A stretch of DNA of 64,000 nt from positions 879,501 to 943,500 of the forward strand of contig CALZFC010000298.1 of the NCBI GenBank assembly GCA_945643635.1, given 5' to 3'. The notes under the pieces are model-generated. The model did no database searches. It was not told where the DNA came from and worked only from the letters and a program-made list of their open reading frames with translations. The DNA is from Allodiplogaster sudhausi (lineage: Eukaryota > Nematoda > Chromadorea > Rhabditida > Diplogasteridae). Numbering within the stretch: the stretch's first letter is position 1; each line of letters begins with the position of its first letter. Below are positions 57,601-64,000 of the stretch, piece by piece. Made by a program: the position numbers and the translations under genes.

Positions 57601-59320
57601 GGCATTGCCTCTGGGAATGCCTTGCTCGTAATGGCTCTAATTGTACGCGACCATAGCATCGCACTTCATTCATCTCTGGGCTATGTCTTGCCGTTCAGAG
57701 ACTGAGCAATATATTCGGGAGCCGAATTTCCAAATCGGCAATAACGCTTCACCCCGATATTTGACCTACTTATTTTTTTTCGGCAATAAGGGCACGCAGA
57801 GATACACATACGAAAAGTTAATTTCGGTTTGTGGGAGTTAAAAGATCATATGATTAACTACCAATTGTTACAGAAATGCGGGCAGTCGGCCGCAGTGAAC
57901 GATGAGGAAGATGGCGAAAGAGAAGAAATCGAAGGGAATCTTACAGTTGAACCCGATCCGCCAAGTCAGGTATTCGTCAGGGAAGTTTTCGTCAATTCCA
58001 TACGAATGACCACAGGCGGGAAGTTCATCGTTGACGTTGCCGTCTTCGCCGCGAGCAGTGGACGAGGAGCTGGCCGCGCGGCTTGCCTCTGATCACCCAA
58101 CTTTTGTGCAAACGAAACGGGGTGGCTACTTGCTGTACTGGAGAAGGCATCTCTACTACCAGGCATGCTATCTTCTATTTATCTATACAATAAAGCAGAA
58201 TCTTAGGGAAGAGAGACACTTCAAGGCTTCACATATCGTTGTGATCAACAGAGGAAGGTCGGCTGCAAGGGTCAAGTTATGGTCAAGGACGCAGCCATCA
58301 TCAAGGTTCAGAAACCATTGGTGCTATTAATCAGGGAAGAAAGAAAGCTGAGCTCGACTTTTTTGTCTGGAACTTTTTTCAGAGTTGAGTTCAACTCTCA
58401 ATACAATCGCGTCGAGTTTTCTTATAGAATTCCAATGCATACCTCAAACTTGGGTAATTAAACGTGATCAGTGCAGCAAGCATCCCAAAGGTTCGGCAGC
58501 AACCGATGTCGGGCGGGTTTTTCATAGCATGCTCATAGGCCGAGATGTGAGGCTGGGACTAATAGACGAAAACGGAGGCATCGAGACGCAATGTCTCATT
58601 TTCACTGGCATTTTGAGGTCAACCTTTTTTCTCGGCGAGAGAGTACACAAAAATGAGAGACCAAACGGAACAATGATTTATAGCTTCCTTTTCCCTCTCT
58701 CGTCTTCCACACTCTTGCTGTTAGAAAAAGAGTTGACCATTATGTTGACCACTTTTTGGCTGAGCACGCTTTTTAAAGTTGGGATCTTTTTGGAATAAGT
58801 TGGGCCCATCTTTCTTCTTTTCCATACTAATCCGCTCTTTTCAGAGTTCACCCTCAATCTTTTTTGTTAAAAAGTAGAGCTCAACATTCGCCCAGTTTTC
58901 TTCCTAGATTAATAGCACCACATATTTTTATTTCTATTGATAATTCATAAAGGTATTGTCGAGGGATTGAATGCGATAGAAGAAGTAATTAAGATCTCGC
59001 ACGAACACAGCTGCTCGCTAAAACAAGGCAAGAACGAGTCGAAGCTGGCTCAGGCGATCAAGTTTGAAGAGCAAAGGGAGCAAGCCAAGGCGGCTCCGAT
59101 TGAGGCTGTCGAAGCGGAGGCAGACGAGGAGGCGGGAAGCAAGCAGCCCATGTCCAGGACTCGCAAGCGGCGCCAGGCTCATCGATATGCCGTGGACTAC
59201 CAAGTCTGCTTATTCTTTACTGTATTAACTGTCATCACTTCTTCGCAGATCTACGACGAAGAGGAAGTCATCGAACCCGTTCACGCAACCAACGACGACG
59301 ACGTTGTTATCCTTGAATAA
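54639..59320 (+). CDS. C2H2 + FLYWCH zinc-finger protein (5' end not found)
   Basis: A probable transcription factor. Exons in order: 54639 to about 54719 (C2H2-like FQCPHCSFRARAQHHFTFHI); about 55046-55218; about 55298-55493 (CAECGAGFTRRCGSLTRHMR, then a Cys-rich second finger); about 55772-55859; about 55951-56085; about 56341-56429 (ICAICGGRFKKVMEHIRK); about 56484-56588 (CGVAGCGKHFPSVKLINEHE); 57874-57969; about 58059-58162 (FVQTKRGGYLLYWRRHLYY); about 58220-58305 (FTYRCDQQRKVGCKGQ); 58964-59209; and 59251-59320. The last parts form a FLYWCH domain: the TKRGG start, YRC...GCKG, and the closing HEHSC encoded after a transposon-filled intron. The C-terminus is basic then acidic (DDDVVILE). 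The first coding exon and some joins, mainly 58162/58220, are not settled. Confidence 0.72.
56693..56830. repeat. Tandem repeat of about 32 nt
   Basis: Four copies of a unit with core TATTGCCGATTTAGAAAACG and GGGTGAAGCG, with small differences. It lies in the FLYWCH gene intron. Confidence 0.8.
57083..57523. mobile_element. 441-nt hairpin element in FLYWCH gene intron
   Basis: The left arm CTTAAGAGAGCCAATCTGAG onward to about 57163 is repeated almost perfectly inverted at 57441-57523. The middle is AT-rich and itself partly self-complementary. No coding. Confidence 0.85.
58320..58919. mobile_element. 600-nt inverted-end element, copy 2
   Basis: Same length and orientation as copy 1, with about 15 differences by eye. 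It lies inside the FLYWCH gene intron 58306-58963, 14 nt after the donor. Without it the intron would be 58 nt, the usual size here, so the insertion is recent and tolerated. Confidence 0.85.
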
Positions 59321-59793
59321 AATAAGCTCTCTTAAATGTTACCCAATCATTCCTTTATTGACATACATATATGTATGTACATGCACGCTCTAACAGACGC
59401 GCCCCATTACGCATAATCTCGATCTATCTAATCATCCTCGTTCAATACTATGTATGTATTTTTTAAATAAACATTTGTGCAGCAGTTTCAGAGATACAAA
59501 CAGTCCACTTTGTCCTTAATGTATGTTTACATGTCAGTGCATACGTACATATATCATATTTATTGAACACATTCAGTCGGGGTTGATTGGTGGGTGCATT
59601 GTGCGAGGTACGCAGATACAATTCGAAAATATTGTAGCAGAATAGAGAAGAAGTTTTTGCAACAATTCTTGCTCTTTACTTCAGGATGGTGCTGTTTTCT
59701 GTCTCCGATGAGTCCAGCTTACAATTAGAACCTTCTCACCTTTTCATTTACAAATGGCATATTGTTTTGCAGTTTGGGGATTGGTAGCTAGCG

Positions 59794-62700
59794 ATGGAGA
59801 ACGGATCTCCTCTACACGAAGAGCCTGTCTTCGAAGACAACCATCTGTCGGCTTTCCTGTATAGTCCCCAGGAAGAAATTATGGCTAATAAATACTGCGA
59901 GGTTAGCCAAAAGCGAAACATTAAAACTTTTTTCTAATGATACGCTTTGCTGCGAAAGTTTTCAAGCTAAATATTCCTTAAAGGAGTTTTCAACGTCTGC
60001 AGACGTGAAGGATGAGGAGGAAGGCGATAAGAATGAGGCCCAAGTCAGTGTTCAAGTCATCGCTTCGGCCCCGATCCTTCTCAGCGACTTCATTGGTATG
60101 TACATATATATATATGTAGTTTCGTATGTCACATCGCAATCATTTGTCCTGCTGAAATGCTTTCATTGCAAACCCAGACACATAGGAAGATCCTCGGATC
60201 TTTTCAGGCATGGACTCGCAAGCGTCAACTACCACGGCAGGGACCTCTCGGAGCTGTAATGGAAGTATGATTCTTGATTTGTCCTCACATCCACGGTCTT
60301 TAATCATCTGAGTTGATATATTGGACAGGATGTCAGAAAAGAATGATTTCTTAGCAATATTCTGTGACTTTTCAACTACCGTGCGTTAGTACGCTTCTGA
60401 AAAAAACTGAGAAATTCATGAAGAGTTGTTGAAAATTATGGTGGCATTCAAAAGTGCCAAAGGCAGCGACGAAAAAGTCACTGTATTGTGAGACTTTTCG
60501 TTTTGTTATCTCTACAATTTTGTAAATATTCATTCATTTGTTGTAGGAGGGAAACACTGCACTTGTACATGGCCTGGCTGTAAATGGCGATTCGCAAGGT
60601 TTTCTCGCTTTTTATGTTCCTTTTATTAACTTGGAAATCCGACAGGCGCAAGAATTGGATCTCAGATCTTCTATGAATGAGTGGAAGAATGATGATTACT
60701 ATACTTTAGTTCGAGTAAGCTGGCCAGACACTACCGTACTCATACGGGAGATCGTCCCTTCCCTTGCCCCCAATGCTCGCTCTCCTTCTCTCGCTCGGAT
60801 TCTCTCTCTGATCATCTCAAGCTACATCTCAACGATAAAATGAAAGACAGACAGTCTTCACAGGAGCTGTCAACCAGCAGTCCAACTCTGCAAGTCAAGT
60901 CTACGGATGCAGGTAACTACATTTTTGAAAACCCTACAATTTTGCAATCCTTGCTCTAGTTTCACAGACTGTTAGCAAAAAGTTTGCAGTAGTCTTTTGG
61001 TTTAGAAATAAAACTCTTCGCTTGTTCATGGCCTGGCTGCAGCTGGCGCTTCGCAAGGTTGATCTCTTTCATACTTTCCTCTCGCTTGTCGTTTCTTGCT
61101 TACTGTCATCTGATCCAGACAGGAATGAAGTAAACGAGTCCGGAAGATGGTTTGTGGCAGCAAAGATAACTTCTGTTATGAAGAACATTGTCCATTCAGA
61201 TCGAGCAAGCTCGCCCGCCACTTCCGAACTCATTCAAGAGACCGTCGCCTCAGTTGCCTCCTTTGTCTCATCTCCTTCTCTCGCTCAGAGCAACTCTCCG
61301 ATCATCTGAGGGTGCACCACAACGGGCAAGCAACAGACAACCTGTCCTTCCCTGAAATCTCTACTGATATCTCTTCTGCCAACGTATTCGATAAAGGTGT
61401 AGTTTTCTGTATTGCCCATTTTTGTGTATTTTCGTTCTCTAGTTTTCAGGGTTTTATGAAAGCCTAGAACCCGTTTTCTTATTAACATAGCAACCTTGGT
61501 TGATAGCTAATATTGTTGTGCTGTAGAAGAGAAGCCCTACAGTTGTTCGTGGCCTGACTGCGACTGGCGATTCGCAAGGTGGTTTCTTGTTATCAGGAAT
61601 ACGCTAGTAAGGAAGCATTTATGACCGATAATAATTTAGTTCAAGCAAGCTGGCCCGCCACCATCGAACTCATACGGGAACCCGCCCATTCAGTTGCCCG
61701 CAATGCTCCGTTTCCTTCTCTCGCAAGGAACAGCTCTCCGACCATCTCAAGCATCATCCAGCTGATACAGTGAATCGCAGTCAAATATCACTCGGGCCGT
61801 CGTCTTCTAATCCACAGAATATGGACAAAGGTCAATTCCGATTTATTAATTCCTTTAATTCCTTTTATGGACTCATAGATTTCTTTCTTTATTGCTAGCC
61901 AACAGCATTGTGTTGTGTTGTCGGACACAGGATTATATGTATACATATGTACATAAGTATATTCATAGATCATTTACTATTTAGTGTCGCTTTGTAATAA
62001 TTTCTTTTTACATCTTCTCGTTTTTATTTGTAGTAGAGAAGTCCTACGGTTGTTCTTGGCCTGGATGCAGCTGGCGATTTGTTAGGTTGGTTTCTCTCTC
62101 TCTCTCTCTCTCTCTCGCTCATCTTTCTTCGCCTTCCATATTGCTTGTCTTAATTATTGGAAAAAGAAAGACCCTTTGACAGGTATTTGAAATGACAATA
62201 CTGAAAGAGTGCTTACTGTTTGTTAACGTGCGAGTAAGCTGGCGCGCCACTCCCGCACGCACACAGGGGAACTTTCCAGTTGCTCCTCTCTCACCATCGA
62301 CAACGATGGAATAGTCAGCCGGCTTTCTCCAGAACTAGCGACAACAACCTCATCTCAGCTAATGCTCTTGTCAGATAAAGGTCGTTTCACTTTCTGCATT
62401 GACATCAAAGACTTTTTAAAGCTTATTAGTGTCTCTATTGCTACAGAAGGGAAGCCCTTCGCTTGTTCATGGCCCGGCTGCGACTGGAGATTTGACAGGT
62501 TGACCTCTTTGTCTCTTTTCTCTTTATTAGTTTTCTCTATCTCTCCCCCACTTTCTATGTCGTTCTCTCATTTCTCACGCTCTATTCTCTAGCTATCTTA
62601 TAATAGCAATAATATATGTACATACATATATTGAATTGATTGGTAAACAATGAGAGTCGTTCAGATCGGGCAAGTTAGACCGCCATCATCGAACTCATAA

Positions 62701-63874
62701 AGAATGTGGGAATATGAAAGACAACGAATCGTCGTCATCGTCGATCAGTTCCCCTTCTCATCAAATAAACCCAGATAATGGTTATTTCAAATTCACTGTC
62801 TTCTTTTTGCCATTTTGTAGGTTTTATAGTTTCTAGGAAAAGCTGATGAATATTGCTATCTGGATTTTGTTACAGGAGAGAAACCGTATACTTGTACAGT
62901 GAATCGATGCAACTCTTGCTTCGCAAGGTTGGCAGTGATTCTCGTTCTTCTTATTACAGCGAGTAACTGATGCTAATTGGGGCCATCGATCAACTCCAGA
63001 GCTTTCTGGAACGCTCGTTACACCTAGAGACCCTATGTAAAAGTTGCTCAGAACCCCTTTGCCATTCCCAGAACCTAAGCAGGAACCTTGTTCCCCTTGC
63101 TTTCCGGGGGATCAGAAGGGACCCTTCTTTTCGTTCTCCGCGCGAGTATTGTAAATGCCGTCTATTTGGCTTCTGCCCCGAGATCGAATAAAAAAAGAGA
63201 AGATCACGAAGAAAGGATCCCTTCTGATCCCCGGAAGCAGTGTTTTATTAGAAGTACGTAGAGCTATGTAATTGTAGGAATTCACTTCGCTAATTCTTAG
63301 TACATGTGATTTCTTTACTTTTATACGATCTCGGGCCGGAAGCCAACTAGGCAGCATTTGTATTCACGGGAAGAGTGCCAAGAAAGATCACCCGAAAAGA
63401 AGGGGAAACAGAGTCTTTATTATCTCTTTTCTCGCTATTTTCACTCTGCCTACATACATACATATGCACATAGTTCAATAATCGAGATCATTCTGCAATA
63501 GCAACAAAATTAATAAGTTCCATGCTAAAGCAAAAAAAGGAAAGACGAGTTGCCTTTCCATTTCAGTTCTAGCACTTTGGCCCGCCACGTCCGAAGTCAC
63601 ACTGGAGACTCAATCGTCTTCCCTGGCTTGGAACAACTCCCTAACCATCTCAAGATTCATCCTTCGCCTTTAGAACAATCGACGAGTAGCTCATCTTATC
63701 AAATAATTTCTTCTCATAAAGGTAAGATTTATAGTTGTAGTTGTTTATGAGTTTTCTCTGTGTTCTTGGGAAGGTGGCACGAAAATTAAATTTAGCCTAT
63801 CGCGTTTTATTCTTTATTTTAGAAAAGAAGCCATTCCTCTGTTCATGGGGAGGTTGCAGTTGGCGATTCGACAG
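59794..63874 (+). CDS. KLF-type zinc-finger gene with seven tandem exon modules
   Basis: A predicted DNA-binding protein, 3' end off window. Exons: 59794-59901, 59984-60095, 60208-60264 (acidic N-terminus [20 protein letters not shown]); then pairs 60547-60598/60710-60912, 61006-61057/61200-61396, 61527-61578/61640-61830, 62034-62085/62229-62380, 62447-62498/62665-62780, 62876-62927/63567-63721, and 63823-63874. The first exon of every pair is 52 nt and ends inside a finger, for example [11 protein letters not shown]. The partner begins SSKLARH.RTHTG and, in modules 1-3, adds a full second finger such as [20 protein letters not shown]. These correspond to KLF fingers 2 and 3. All junctions keep phase. 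The helix is nearly constant (SSKLAR). Module 4 has an odd acceptor, and modules 4-6 have lost the second finger. Confidence 0.82.
63110..63358. repeat. Inverted-repeat insertion between exons of module 6
   Basis: AAATGCCGTCTATTTGGCTT (about 63151) is matched inverted near 63333-63357, and GATCAGAAGGGACCC is matched by GGATCCCTTCTGATCC near 63215. The module 6 intron is 639 nt, larger than the other within-pair introns, because of this insertion. Confidence 0.6.
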
Positions 63875-63887
63875 GTTGGCTCATTCC

Positions 63888-63891
<4 letters not shown>

Positions 63892-63933
<42 letters not shown>

Positions 63934-63960
63934 CCTTTCTCTCTCACTCGCGCCATCCTC
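63892..63960. repeat. (CT)n tract at right edge
   Basis: A CT dinucleotide run in the intron after the seventh 52-nt exon. Confidence 0.85.
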
Positions 63961-64000
63961 CTCTCTCATTAGCTCTCAGCCTATAAATAAATGATGCAAT

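Overview
The window is from an intron-rich animal genome, an invertebrate and most plausibly a nematode. Coding exons are short, introns are often 40-60 nt, and all are bounded by GT-AG sites. Conserved animal genes are present (METTL6, PSMC3IP/HOP2, PAN2, a ZIP13-type transporter, a cation diffusion facilitator, KLF-type and FLYWCH zinc fingers). The nematode suggestion rests on two weaker points: a small single-pass protein with a CC...ECC ectodomain, and a Tc5-like transposon with a TNA target duplication. The species is not identified. No prokaryotic feature or CRISPR array was seen.

Layout. From 0.2 to 20.8 kb four genes lie head-to-tail on the minus strand: an unrecognised gene running off the left edge, METTL6 (tRNA m3C methyltransferase), PSMC3IP/HOP2 (meiotic recombination) and PAN2 (poly(A) nuclease). 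PAN2 introns carry an intact 2.9-kb Tc5-like transposon and a second inverted-repeat element. From 22 to 29 kb on the plus strand are three secreted or membrane proteins: a Gly/Tyr-rich peptide, a small Cys-rich membrane protein and a seven-exon Cys-repeat secreted protein. The last has a mariner-type foldback element and a 1.3-kb pyrimidine minisatellite in its introns. From 30 to 37 kb coding is sparse: one unrecognised gene, an orphan frameshifted acyl-CoA dehydrogenase exon, and a hairpin element. From 37 to 43 kb is the ZIP13-like gene, with a 3.3-kb near-perfect palindrome in one intron. From 44 to 49.5 kb on the minus strand are a 122-aa conserved-looking protein and a Mn-type CDF transporter with a truncated LINE in its first intron. 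From 50 to 52 kb are transposon remains. From 52.7 to 64 kb on the plus strand are an unrecognised 333-aa acidic-tail protein, a C2H2+FLYWCH zinc-finger gene, and a KLF-type gene made of seven tandem exon pairs that continues past the right edge.

The most unusual structure is this last gene. It has seven copies of an exon of exactly 52 nt, each encoding the first half of a KLF zinc finger. Each copy is followed by a partner exon completing that finger and, in the first copies, adding a second one. The seventh copy's partner lies beyond the edge. Every 52-nt exon has phase 1 in and phase 2 out, and the partners have the reverse, so whole modules and even half-fingers could be exchanged by splicing without loss of frame.

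A second theme is mobile DNA close to splice sites that leaves the exons intact. Examples are the Tc5-like element in PAN2, the TA-flanked element in the Cys-repeat gene, and one of two near-identical 600-bp elements in the FLYWCH gene. Dense (CT)n/(GA)n tracts produce many long but meaningless open frames. Exon coordinates below were worked out by eye from splice signals, reading frame and remembered family sequence; no alignment or transcript was available.
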